Positions 56,828 to 64,000 of a DNA stretch of 64,000 nt are shown here, in pieces. The notes under the pieces are model-generated. The model made no database searches. It was not told where the DNA came from and worked only from the letters and a program-made list of their open reading frames with translations. Position numbers and translations under genes: made by a program. Each line of letters begins with the position of its first letter. Position 1 is the stretch's first letter. Where the stretch lies: positions 1-64,000 of the forward strand of contig JAFUQU010000011.1 in the NCBI GenBank assembly GCA_017472255.1. Reading direction: 5' to 3'. This DNA comes from Clostridia bacterium. GTDB lineage: Bacteria; Bacillota; Clostridia; Oscillospirales; CAG-272.

Positions 56828-56931
56828 GAACATACCTCCGTTTTTCTAATAGCATATGCAGCGGGAAAAAAATTATGCACACCACTTGCGCAGGAACGGA
56901 AAATATGATATAATGAAGAAAAATAAAGGAG

Positions 56932-57321
56932 ATGTTTTCATTGCATACCTGGATGTATTTGCTTTATCTGAATTTGCCGGTTACGTTCCTGATGGCGCTG
57001 GCGGCGACGAAAACCCTGCGGTATATGCACCTGCTGATGGATGGGGCGCTGGCGGAAATTTTTTCGCAGATTCAGACGGCGGAGCTTCACGCCAGCTTCT
57101 GGATTCCGCTGATTCTGACCTCGATTGTGATCATTGCCGTCGGATTGCTGCTGTCCTTTCTGCCAAAGGCGGTTTATCACGTACTTCTGTGGGCGGCGCT
57201 GATTCTTACGCCCTACATCACGTCGCTGATGCTGACAAAAGTCAACGGCGTCCGCTTCTGCGACATTCTGTTCCCGCTGCTTGAAACGATCAAAAACGGC
57301 GGGCTGGAGGCGCTGGGATGA
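56932..57321 (+). CDS. Small membrane protein, 129 aa
   Basis: Three hydrophobic segments: WMYLLYLNLPVTFLMALAAT, ASFWIPLILTSIVIIAVGLL and VYHVLLWAALILTPYITSLM. AAGGAG directly touches the ATG at 56932; the TTG at 56941 has the better 9-nt spacing and may be the true start. It overlaps the ceramidase-like gene by 4 bp (ATGA), suggesting a shared message. No family is recognised. Confidence 0.65.
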   Translation: MFSLHTWMYLLYLNLPVTFLMALAATKTLRYMHLLMDGALAEIFSQIQTAELHASFWIPLILTSIVIIAVGLLLSFLPKAVYHVLLWAALILTPYITSLMLTKVNGVRFCDILFPLLETIKNGGLEALG

Positions 57322-58646
57322 GGGTGCTGGCGCTTTTGCTGACCCTGACGCTCCTGATGACAGGCTGTGCGGCGAACCCCGATATCGCCCCCGCCGAACC
57401 AAGCTGGCACATGGGCTTCGGCAGCGCCCGGGTCGCCATTCCCGACGCCGACGAGCCGCTGTACATCGCCGGATACCGGAACGGACGCACCATCACGGGC
57501 GTGCTGGACAATCCGCTTGCCCGGGCGGTTTGGATGGACTGCGGCGGGGACGGGATACTGTTCCTGGTTATCGACTGCGTGGGGCTGACCAGCGATTGGG
57601 TGAAGCTTATCCGGGCGCGGGTGGGCGAATTCTGCGATGGGGCGGTGAACGTGATTTCGACCCACACCCACGCGGGCATTGACACGATGGGGCTGTGGGG
57701 GCCGATTGCCATGGAGGGCAAGAACGCCGCGTTCATGGAGAATCTGCTGGACGCCGCTGTGGAAGCGGCGAGGACCGCCATCGCCGATCGACGTTCGGGA
57801 ACGCTTGCTTACGCCGCCGTTCCAACCGAAGGGATGCAGCGGGATTCCCGCGACCCGCAGGTGTACGATACAAATCTTTACCAGCTTCGCTTTGAGCCGG
57901 AGACGGGGGACGGCATCCGGCTGATGCTTTACGCCGCCCACGCTGAATCGCTTCGGGGGGACAACACCATGGTCAGCGCCGATTATCCCGGCGTGATGGC
58001 GGACATCATCAAAGCGGAAACGGGGGATGACTGCGTGTATATGCCCGGCGCAATCGGCGGGCTGATTATGACCGTGGAGCTGGCGGAACCCTTCGACGCG
58101 GCGGAAAATCTGCGTCTGACCGGCGAGCGGCTGGCAGAGTATGCGCTGTCGGCGGAATTCACGCCGGTGGAGCCGTTCTTTGAATGGCAGCAGGTGGCGT
58201 TCGACATTCCAATGGACAATATGCTTTTCCGCTATTACAAATTTCTGGGCATTCTGCAAAGCGATATGCACCGCCGCTTCTTCGGCGGCTACAGCGTGAC
58301 CACCGAGCTGACGGCGGTTCGGATGGGCGGGCTGACATTGGCGCTTCTGCCGGGCGAAATCTTCCCGGAGCTGGTGTACGGCGGCGCGCTCGGTGATGGC
58401 AATCCCCAGCCGCTTGGTGACATTGCCGCCGGTTATGGCGCGGGGAAGCTGCTGATCGCGGGCTTGGCGAACGATGAAATTGGCTACATCGTCCCGCCGG
58501 GCGATTTCCTGCTGGACGATACGCTTCCGTGGATTGAGAGCGCGGACGGACACTACGAGGAGACCAATTCGGTGGGCGCCGAGGCGGCATCCTGCGTGGC
58601 GGAGGCTTTTGCGAAGGCACTGGAAGGGCTGTACGGCGAAGAATAA
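57318..58646 (+). CDS. Neutral/alkaline ceramidase-like lipoprotein
   Basis: A 442-residue protein with a signal and lipobox MTGC (Cys17). STHTHAG (114-120) is the zinc-binding motif of the neutral ceramidase N-terminal domain (Pfam PF04734); later blocks include AAHAESLRGDNTMVSADYPG and LPGEIFPELVYG. It lacks the C-terminal Ig-like domain of full-length ceramidases. It may hydrolyse ceramides or other N-acyl lipids outside the cell. A small membrane protein is coupled upstream. Confidence 0.75.
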   Translation: MRVLALLLTLTLLMTGCAANPDIAPAEPSWHMGFGSARVAIPDADEPLYIAGYRNGRTITGVLDNPLARAVWMDCGGDGILFLVIDCVGLTSDWVKLIRARVGEFCDGAVNVISTHTHAGIDTMGLWGPIAMEGKNAAFMENLLDAAVEAARTAIADRRSGTLAYAAVPTEGMQRDSRDPQVYDTNLYQLRFEPETGDGIRLMLYAAHAESLRGDNTMVSADYPGVMADIIKAETGDDCVYMPGAIGGLIMTVELAEPFDAAENLRLTGERLAEYALSAEFTPVEPFFEWQQVAFDIPMDNMLFRYYKFLGILQSDMHRRFFGGYSVTTELTAVRMGGLTLALLPGEIFPELVYGGALGDGNPQPLGDIAAGYGAGKLLIAGLANDEIGYIVPPGDFLLDDTLPWIESADGHYEETNSVGAEAASCVAEAFAKALEGLYGEE

Positions 58647-58649
58647 ATG

Positions 58650-58679
58650 AAAAGATGCACGTTCGCACGTGCATCTTTT
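58650..58679. terminator. Terminator between the ceramidase-like gene and thiE
   Basis: AAAAGATGCACGT pairs with ACGTGCATCTTTT around TCGC. Confidence 0.85.
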
Positions 58680-58681
58680 GC

Positions 58682-59311
58682 TTACCCTTTCAGCTTCATC
58701 GACCAGCTGCGCAGCTCCCGGGCGGTCATTTCCGGGTCGGGGGATTTCATAATCGCCGACACGACGCAGAATCCGGCGATGCCGGTGTTCGCGAGAACGC
58801 CGCAGTTACCCGCGTTCAGCCCGCCGATGGCGCAGACCGGGATGTTCACCGTCTTGCAGATATCCCGCAGCGTGTCCACCGACGTGAGCACCGTCTTAAC
58901 CTTGGTCGTGGTGGGATAGATTGCGCCCACGCCCAGATAATCCGCACCCTGGGATTGGGCTTCCAATGCCCGCTCCACCGTTTTCGCGGTGGCGCCGACG
59001 ATTTTGTCCGGTCCCATGATGACCCGGGCGTCGGCTACGGGCAGATCGTCGCTGCCCACGTGTACGCCCGATGCGCCGGCAGCCAAGGCGATATCGGCGC
59101 GGTCGTCGATGAGCAGCGGCACGTGATGCGCGTCCGTGACGGCTTTTACCGCTCTCGCCAGCGAAAGATATTCCCGCCCGGTGCGGTTCTTCTCCCGAAG
59201 CTGCACCAGCGACGCGCCGCCGCGGCAAGCCGCGTCCACGATTTCCAGCAGGCGGGGCGTTTCCACGCCCGTGCTGTCGGTGATGAAATAAAGAGTGGGA
59301 TCGAACTTCAT
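58682..59311 (-). CDS. thiE: Thiamine phosphate synthase
   Basis: A 209-residue TIM-barrel enzyme joining HMP-PP and HET-P to thiamine phosphate. LYFITDSTGVETPRLLEIVD, RGGASLVQLREKN, LLIDDRADIALAAGASGVHV, DYLGVGAIYPTTTK and PVCAIGGLNAGNCGVLAN are the family blocks including pyrophosphate-contacting residues. It lies behind the radical SAM gene. Confidence 0.93.
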   Translation of the reverse strand: MKFDPTLYFITDSTGVETPRLLEIVDAACRGGASLVQLREKNRTGREYLSLARAVKAVTDAHHVPLLIDDRADIALAAGASGVHVGSDDLPVADARVIMGPDKIVGATAKTVERALEAQSQGADYLGVGAIYPTTTKVKTVLTSVDTLRDICKTVNIPVCAIGGLNAGNCGVLANTGIAGFCVVSAIMKSPDPEMTARELRSWSMKLKG

Positions 59312-59364
59312 TTGCTTAAACCTTCCTTAACAAAATAATAGCCAGTCGAGACTGTCGATCAGCC

Positions 59365-60705
59365 TTAAATATAGCGTGAAATTTTCTCCCCCCAGACGCC
59401 CACGCGTCCGTAGCCCGCCAGACGGCAGATCAGATCGCTGACCTTGCCGAATTTCCGGTAGAGGAAGTTGAACGCCAGATAGGGAAGCACCTGCTCCCCC
59501 GCCTTTGGAATCCGCCGCAGGATGCCGCCAAAGGAATATACCCGCCGATACACATTAAGATACCCCCGGTACAGTTCCTTCGCGCTCATTCCCGACGGCG
59601 TGTAAACCACGTGCGCCGTGTTGTAGTGGGACAGATCGGTGTCGATGATCCGTCCGGCGTCATGGAGGCGGCGGTGAAGCTCAGTGCCCGGATAGGGGGT
59701 CAGGATGTGGGAGGTCACGGTTTCGATGCGGTGGGAGAGAATCCAGTCCACCGTTCGGTCGAAAATCTCCGGCGTCTCGCCGTCCAGTCCGAAGACAAAG
59801 CTGGCGTTGATCATAATTCCCCGGCTGTGCAGCGCTTCCACCAGCCGCTCGTATCGGTCGGTGTGGTTCTGCACCTTATGCACCCCCGCCACCGCGTCGG
59901 CGGACAAGCTCTCAAAGCCGATGAACAGCGATTTGCAGCCCGATTCCTTCATCCGGTCAAGCAGGTCGGGATGGTCGGCGATGTTCGCCGAAACCGCCGC
60001 GTTCCAGCGAAGGTTCAGCGGCTTTAGCGCTTCCACCATCTCCCTTGCCCAGCCGATGTCGCCGATGAAGTTGTCGTCGATGAACATCACATGGCGGCGG
60101 TGCATGGCTTCGATCTCCCGCAGCACCTGCTTCACCGGCTTGCGGATGTGCAGCCCTTTGTAGGCGTCGCAGCTGTTGTAGCAGAAGTCGCAGCGGAAGG
60201 GGCAGCCGTAGCTGGTGAACAGGATGTTGGCGTAAAGATAGCGCCGCTGGTCGATCATATCCCACGCGGGGGAAGCGATATCCTCCCCGGTCATGGGGCG
60301 GGAACAGCGATAGATTTTTTGAAGCTGTCCGCGTTCGGCGTCGGCGGCGATGGTCGGCCAAACCAGCTCGGCGGGACCGATGGACAGGGCGTCGAAGTGG
60401 GGCGCGCAGCTTTCCGGGTCGCAGGAGATATGGATGCCGCCCGCCACCACCGGAATGCCTCTGGCGCGGTAGGACGCGGCGATTTCGCAGGCGCGGGGAA
60501 AGGTGTCCACCGTCACCGAAATGCCCACCAGATCGGCGTCCTTGCCGGAGAGCTTCTCCACGTTTTCGTTTTCGACGATGACCGTGTGCTCATCCCGCAG
60601 CAGTTCGGCGATGACATACAGCCCCAGCGGCGGCGACATACGCGGCTTAATGTGGGTGTCCATGGGGCGAAGTCCCATGCGCGGCTGAATCAGACGGATT
60701 GTCAT
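59365..60705 (-). CDS. B12-binding radical SAM protein
   Basis: A 446-residue protein from the ATG at 60705 (GGAGG upstream). An N-terminal cobalamin-binding-like domain (ADLVGISVTVDTFPRACEIA, IPVVAGGIHISCDPESCAPH) precedes a radical SAM core with CPFRCDFC (~166-173), YNSCDAY, and the barrel. Members methylate or rearrange unactivated carbons in natural products, hopanoids or cofactors. It has its own consensus promoter and sits between thiC and thiE; a link to thiamine is not evident. Confidence 0.88.
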   Translation of the reverse strand: MTIRLIQPRMGLRPMDTHIKPRMSPPLGLYVIAELLRDEHTVIVENENVEKLSGKDADLVGISVTVDTFPRACEIAASYRARGIPVVAGGIHISCDPESCAPHFDALSIGPAELVWPTIAADAERGQLQKIYRCSRPMTGEDIASPAWDMIDQRRYLYANILFTSYGCPFRCDFCYNSCDAYKGLHIRKPVKQVLREIEAMHRRHVMFIDDNFIGDIGWAREMVEALKPLNLRWNAAVSANIADHPDLLDRMKESGCKSLFIGFESLSADAVAGVHKVQNHTDRYERLVEALHSRGIMINASFVFGLDGETPEIFDRTVDWILSHRIETVTSHILTPYPGTELHRRLHDAGRIIDTDLSHYNTAHVVYTPSGMSAKELYRGYLNVYRRVYSFGGILRRIPKAGEQVLPYLAFNFLYRKFGKVSDLICRLAGYGRVGVWGEKISRYI

Positions 60706-60736
60706 GGCGAAATGTCCTCCTGTGACCTTTTTCAAC

Positions 60737-60765
60737 ATTATACCATGGGAAAATCCGCCTGTCAA
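60737..60765 (-). promoter_or_regulatory. Consensus promoter of the radical SAM-thiE pair
   Basis: On the minus strand: TTGACA (60765-60760), 17 bp, TATAAT (60742-60737). Confidence 0.85.
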
Positions 60766-60833
60766 CGATATCCGACGTTAATTTACGATTGCTGTCAAAC
60801 TTGAAAAAAGTGTGACGGCTTCGTGAACATTCT

Positions 60834-62147
60834 TCACTTCTCCGAGCAGAACTCGACCTTTTTGCCCTCGAGAATCAGATTCGTCGTCCGTACCGCGCAC
60901 ATTTTGCCGCACATCGAACAGGTGTGGCGGTCAGAGGGCGGCGTAGACTCGTAGTAAGCCCGCGCCTTATCGGGATCGACGGCGATTTTGAACATCTCGT
61001 CCCAATCTACCTTATGGCGTGCGTCCGCCATGGCGTTGTCCTGCTCCCGGGCGTGGGGGATGTTCTTGGCGATGTCGGCGGCGTGGGCGGCGATGCGGGA
61101 AGCGATGACGCCCTCCTTTACGTCCGCCACATCGGGCAGGCGGAGATGCTCGGCGGGGGTTACATAGCAGAGGAAGTCCGCGCCGGACGCCGCCGCGATG
61201 GCGCCGCCGATGGCGGAGGTGATGTGGTCATAGCCGGGGAAAATGTCCGTGACCAGCGGACCGAGGACGTAGAAAGGCGCATTGTGGCAGAGCCGCTTTT
61301 CCATCTGCATATTGGCGGGGATTTCGTTCATCGCCATGTGACCGGGGCCTTCGATCATCACCTGAACATCCTTGGCCCAGGCGCGTTCGGTCAGCGCGCC
61401 CAGCTCGATCAGCTCGGCGATCTGTCCGCCGTCGCTGCTGTCGTCGATGCAGCCGGGGCGCAGCGCGTCGCCAAGGCTGATGGTTACGTCGTATTCCCGC
61501 AGAATCTCCAGCAGCTCGTCGAAATGCTCATAGAAGGGATTTTCGTTGCCGGTCATCTCCATCCACGCGAACAGCAGCGAGCCGCCCCGGGAGACGATGT
61601 TCATCTTCCGCTTGTCCCGCTTGAAAGCCTCCACCGCCCGGCGGTTCAGCCCGGCGTGGATGGTCACGAAGTCCACGCCCTCCTCGGCGTGAGCGCGGAC
61701 GACCCGAAGAAAGTCCTCGGCGGTGATTTCCAGCAAATCCTTTTCTAAGTAGCCGATGGCGTCGTACATGGGCACGGTGCCGATCATGGCGGGGGATTTT
61801 TCGATCAGCGCCCGGCGGAAGGTGTTGGTTTTGCCGAAGTTGGACAGATCCATGATGGCGTCCGCGCCGTAACGCAGCGCCACGTCCACCTTCTCCATCT
61901 CCATATCGTAGTTTTTCGCGTCGCCGGACACGCCCAGATTCACGTTGATTTTGGTGCGCAGACCCTCGCCCACACCGCTGGGTCGCAGGGATGTATGGTT
62001 CATGTTGGCAGAGATGGCAATAGTTCCAGCCGCAACACGGTCGCGGATGACCTCGGCGGGGGTGTACTCGGCGTCGGCGACCGCCTGAATCTGGGGGGTA
62101 ATTATCCCGCGCTTCGCCGCTTCCATCTGTGTTTTGTAGTTTCTCAT
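60834..62147 (-). CDS. thiC: Phosphomethylpyrimidine synthase
   Basis: A 437-residue radical SAM enzyme that converts aminoimidazole ribotide to HMP-P. The start is the ATG at 62147 (GGAGGAG upstream). [60 protein letters not shown], and the C-terminal CSMCGKMC (~410) that holds the 4Fe-4S cluster are diagnostic. The gene is preceded by a TPP riboswitch. Confidence 0.96.
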   Translation of the reverse strand: MRNYKTQMEAAKRGIITPQIQAVADAEYTPAEVIRDRVAAGTIAISANMNHTSLRPSGVGEGLRTKINVNLGVSGDAKNYDMEMEKVDVALRYGADAIMDLSNFGKTNTFRRALIEKSPAMIGTVPMYDAIGYLEKDLLEITAEDFLRVVRAHAEEGVDFVTIHAGLNRRAVEAFKRDKRKMNIVSRGGSLLFAWMEMTGNENPFYEHFDELLEILREYDVTISLGDALRPGCIDDSSDGGQIAELIELGALTERAWAKDVQVMIEGPGHMAMNEIPANMQMEKRLCHNAPFYVLGPLVTDIFPGYDHITSAIGGAIAAASGADFLCYVTPAEHLRLPDVADVKEGVIASRIAAHAADIAKNIPHAREQDNAMADARHKVDWDEMFKIAVDPDKARAYYESTPPSDRHTCSMCGKMCAVRTTNLILEGKKVEFCSEK

Positions 62148-62191
62148 GTAATCTCCTCCGAAAAAAGATTGGCGCAGCGCGTTTTCCTGAA

Positions 62192-62236
62192 AGAAAAAAC
62201 GGCTGTCCGGCGAATGAAAACACCAGAACAACCGTT
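62192..62236 (-). terminator. Riboswitch expression-platform terminator
   Basis: On the minus strand a stem between CCAGAACAACCGTT (62223-62236) and AACGGCTGTCCGG (62198-62210), with G-U pairs and a T-run after, follows the aptamer and precedes thiC by ~45 nt. Confidence 0.7.
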
Positions 62237-62254
62237 GAATGTTCGATTAAGAAA

Positions 62255-62366
62255 CAATTTCCTACGTCGGCATTATCCGAATCAGGTGCGTGGCTATGCC
62301 GCTCGCAGCAGCGCCACAGGGTCGAAGCCGTTGCTTCCTCTCAGCCGCCATTGCAGCTCCCCTATC
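62255..62366 (-). ncRNA. TPP riboswitch (THI element)
   Basis: On the minus strand: GGGGAGCTGC, GGCTGAGAGG, CTTCGACCCTG, then ACCTGATTCGGATAATGCCG and ACGTAGGAAA are the conserved aptamer elements (GGGG start, CUGAGA pyrimidine-binding helix, ACCUGAU...GGAUAAUGCC...GUAGG). It represses thiC when thiamine pyrophosphate is abundant, via the downstream terminator. Confidence 0.95.
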
Positions 62367-62373
62367 GTAAAAC

Positions 62374-62402
62374 AGTATAGCACAAAGTGCGGATTTTGTC
62401 AA
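62374..62402 (-). promoter_or_regulatory. Promoter of the thiC riboswitch transcript
   Basis: On the minus strand: TTGACA (62402-62397), 17 bp ending GTGC, TATACT (62379-62374). Confidence 0.85.
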
Positions 62403-62446
62403 GAACCCTGACAAAATTTCTATCAATCTGTCTCACAAAAGGAGGT

Positions 62447-63343
62447 TCATCGATCGTACCGAGTATTGAGTCTGCGCCAGACAGTAGGAGCCACGCCGTA
62501 AATGCGGCGGAAGTGGCGATAGAAATCGCCGCTGTCATAACCGACCCGCCGAGCGATATCGGCGGCAGAAAGTTGGGTGCGTTCCAACAGCTGCGCGCCG
62601 ATCTGACAGCGCAGCCGATGCAGATATTCGAAAGGCGGCATACCGTAAACGTCGTTGAAGCGGCGGCGGAGCTGGCTCTCGCTGATGTAACAGCGGGCGG
62701 CCAGTTCTGCCGCCGTAATATTTTCGGCGTAATGCAGCGAGAGGTGGCTGACCGCCGCCGACAGCGCTGCGTCCGCATGATCGGCGGACGGCGCCGCCTC
62801 GCCGAACCAGTCCTCGCAGCAGAGCAGCAGCTCGGAAAGACGAAGACAGGTCAAATCCTCATCCACCGGGCGGGATGAGGATTTTTTCAATCCCTCCAGC
62901 AGCCGGAAGAGAAGGGCGTGGGCTTCCCGGCGGCTGGGGTCGGGATCGTCCGCGCGCAGCACCGGCGGAATTGCCAGACGGCGGAGCTGCTCCTGCGGAT
63001 TGTTCAGGAATTTGTGAGCGACGGCGGGCAGGTCGATGTAGCAGAAGCGGCAGGCGCATTCGCCGTCGATGGAACGGGAATAATGGCGCACATTCGGTCC
63101 AATCAGCAGCACATCCCCCGCAGTCAGCGATTCGACGGTGATCTCTGGGCGGTCGATGATGAACAGCCCGGTGCCCTTCGTGCAGACGCCAAGCTCCAGC
63201 CGGGCGTGATAATGGAGCTGCCGGATTTCGCCGATGGACGGAAGCGTGCAGTCCTTTTCTTCGAAATAGACGGCGCTGGTTCCGGCGGCGCTGATTGGCT
63301 CTGGGTGGGTGATGTATTGGAGAATGTCGGTTGATTTAAACAT
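62447..63343 (-). CDS. AraC-family transcriptional regulator with cupin domain
   Basis: A 298-residue protein. Cupin: LHYHARLELGVCTKGTGLFI with AGDVLLIGPNVRHYS. HTH pair: ITAAELAARCYISESQLRRR and LSAADIARRVGYDSGDFYRH, ending in APTVWRR. It follows a TRAP transporter gene in the same direction and probably regulates it. Confidence 0.92.
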   Translation of the reverse strand: MFKSTDILQYITHPEPISAAGTSAVYFEEKDCTLPSIGEIRQLHYHARLELGVCTKGTGLFIIDRPEITVESLTAGDVLLIGPNVRHYSRSIDGECACRFCYIDLPAVAHKFLNNPQEQLRRLAIPPVLRADDPDPSRREAHALLFRLLEGLKKSSSRPVDEDLTCLRLSELLLCCEDWFGEAAPSADHADAALSAAVSHLSLHYAENITAAELAARCYISESQLRRRFNDVYGMPPFEYLHRLRCQIGAQLLERTQLSAADIARRVGYDSGDFYRHFRRIYGVAPTVWRRLNTRYDR

Positions 63344-63376
63344 GGAAACCTCCGTTGGTGCGGATGGGATAACAAC

Positions 63377-63405
63377 ATTATAGCACAGCTCGGCGGCAAT
63401 TGCAA
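63377..63405 (-). promoter_or_regulatory. Promoter of the terminal AraC gene
   Basis: On the minus strand: TTGCAA (63405-63400), 17 bp ending GTGC, TATAAT (63382-63377). Confidence 0.8.
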
Positions 63406-63434
63406 CGGTTTTAGCGGCTGCGGCGTAAAAATAA

Positions 63435-63475
63435 GTGGTGGACAGATCGTGAATCAGTCCACCACTGCTTGATTC
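63435..63475 (-). terminator. Terminator of the TRAP permease gene
   Basis: GTGGTGGAC pairs with GTCCACCAC; a T-rich stretch (TTATTTTT) follows on the minus strand. Confidence 0.75.
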
Positions 63476-63478
63476 GGT

Positions 63479-64000
63479 TTATGCCAGCCCGGTAATTCGG
63501 GGCAGAATCATGGTGATTTCGGGAATGTAGGTTACGAGCAGCAGCCCGGCGAGGATTGCCGCGTAATACATAAGCATATAGGGCATCACCTTCGCGAGGG
63601 AGGTGCGTCCGATTTTGATGCCCACGAACAGGGTGTTGCCCACCGGCGGCGTGATGTTGCCGATGCAGAGGTTGTACACCAGAATCAGACCGAAGTGAAT
63701 GGGGTTCATGCCGAAGCTTTCGCAGATGGGCAGGAACAGGGGGGTGAAGATCAGGATGGCGGGGGTGACGTCCATGAAGGTGCCGGCAACCAGCAGAATC
63801 AGGTTCATGATCAGCAGGATCACATACTTGTTGCTGGTCAGTCCCAGCAGCGCGGAGGCGACCGCGTCGGGAATCTGCGTGAACGCCATGACCCAGCCCA
63901 GAATGTTGGACACGCCGATCAGGAAAACGACCATGCCGCTCATCTTCGCGGAGTCAACGATGATCTTCCAAAGGGATTTCAGGTTGATGCTCTTATAGCA
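63479..64000 (-). CDS. dctM: TRAP transporter large permease DctM, C-terminal part
   Basis: The minus-strand frame runs off the right edge; 173 residues are visible. FMDVTPAILIFTPLFLPICE and GMNPIHFGLILVYNLCIGNI are diagnostic for DctM of the tripartite ATP-independent periplasmic transporters, which move C4-dicarboxylates, sialic acid or uronates by Na+ symport. The rest of the gene, and probably DctQ and DctP, lie beyond the window. Confidence 0.92.
   Translation of the reverse strand, partial: CYKSINLKSLWKIIVDSAKMSGMVVFLIGVSNILGWVMAFTQIPDAVASALLGLTSNKYVILLIMNLILLVAGTFMDVTPAILIFTPLFLPICESFGMNPIHFGLILVYNLCIGNITPPVGNTLFVGIKIGRTSLAKVMPYMLMYYAAILAGLLLVTYIPEITMILPRITGLA

Overview
The window looks like chromosome from an anaerobic, carbohydrate-foraging Bacillota (class Clostridia, Oscillospirales/Christensenellales-like). 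The reasons are Gram-positive style promoters (TTGACA, 17 bp, TATAAT) and AGGAGG ribosome sites, many lipoprotein solute-binding proteins, GH38 and GH106 glycosidases, seven AraC-type regulators, a choloylglycine-hydrolase-like enzyme, and a thiamine pathway led by a TPP riboswitch. The species cannot be named from the sequence alone.

Layout. 1-1.3 kb is a graveyard of 3' gene remnants (transposase, solute-binding protein, RpiR/SIS regulator). 1.4-8.9 kb is a probable regulon: a hexosaminidase-like glycosidase plus AraC regulator (+), and an opposing operon (-) of an M24 creatinase-like protein, an ASRT-family sugar-binding-type protein, a creatininase-family amidohydrolase and a solute-binding lipoprotein. 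Both promoters carry the same pair of half-sites exactly 21 bp apart. 9-10.5 kb is a second graveyard (recombinase, rRNA methyltransferase tail) holding a small XRE-like regulator and a GNAT enzyme. 10.5-17 kb is housekeeping or unknown (phosphatase, MBL hydrolase, YdeI-like, dCTP deaminase, LRR protein, TetR, AI-2E permease). 17-25.4 kb is glycan use: solute-binding protein and AraC regulator around a 21-bp tandem operator, then divergent GH38 and GH106. 25.5-27 kb is a duplicated tRNA-Arg cassette flanking an AT-rich lipoprotein and an IS scrap.

27-36 kb is one long minus-strand run of Gfo/Idh/MocA dehydrogenases, TIM-barrel isomerases/epimerases, a beta-helix glycosidase-like protein, a nucleoside-hydrolase-like protein and an AraC regulator, probably for catabolism of an unusual sugar. 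37.5-43.1 kb encodes two ABC exporter half-transporters with atypical N-terminal domains and zinc ribbons, separated by a DUF1854 protein and a pair of inverted REP-like hairpins. 43-47 kb is another small sugar-dehydrogenase operon with AraC and a nucleoside hydrolase. 47-49 kb holds a YefM/YoeB-type module with a frameshifted toxin, a tRNA-Gln whose leader shares the TGTACA core of the antitoxin promoter, a broken RNHCP gene and small proteins.

49-58.7 kb: citrate synthase translationally coupled to an AraC regulator, CorA, ComF, another AraC/solute-binding-protein pair, and two amide hydrolases (choloylglycine-hydrolase-like and ceramidase-like). 58.7-62.4 kb is thiamine synthesis (thiC, a B12-binding radical SAM gene, thiE). 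The window ends with an AraC regulator and the 3' part of a TRAP transporter permease.

The best candidates for something undescribed are the zinc-ribbon ABC pair with DUF1854, the M24-ASRT-creatininase-lipoprotein regulon, and the TGTACA-linked toxin-antitoxin/tRNA-Gln locus.
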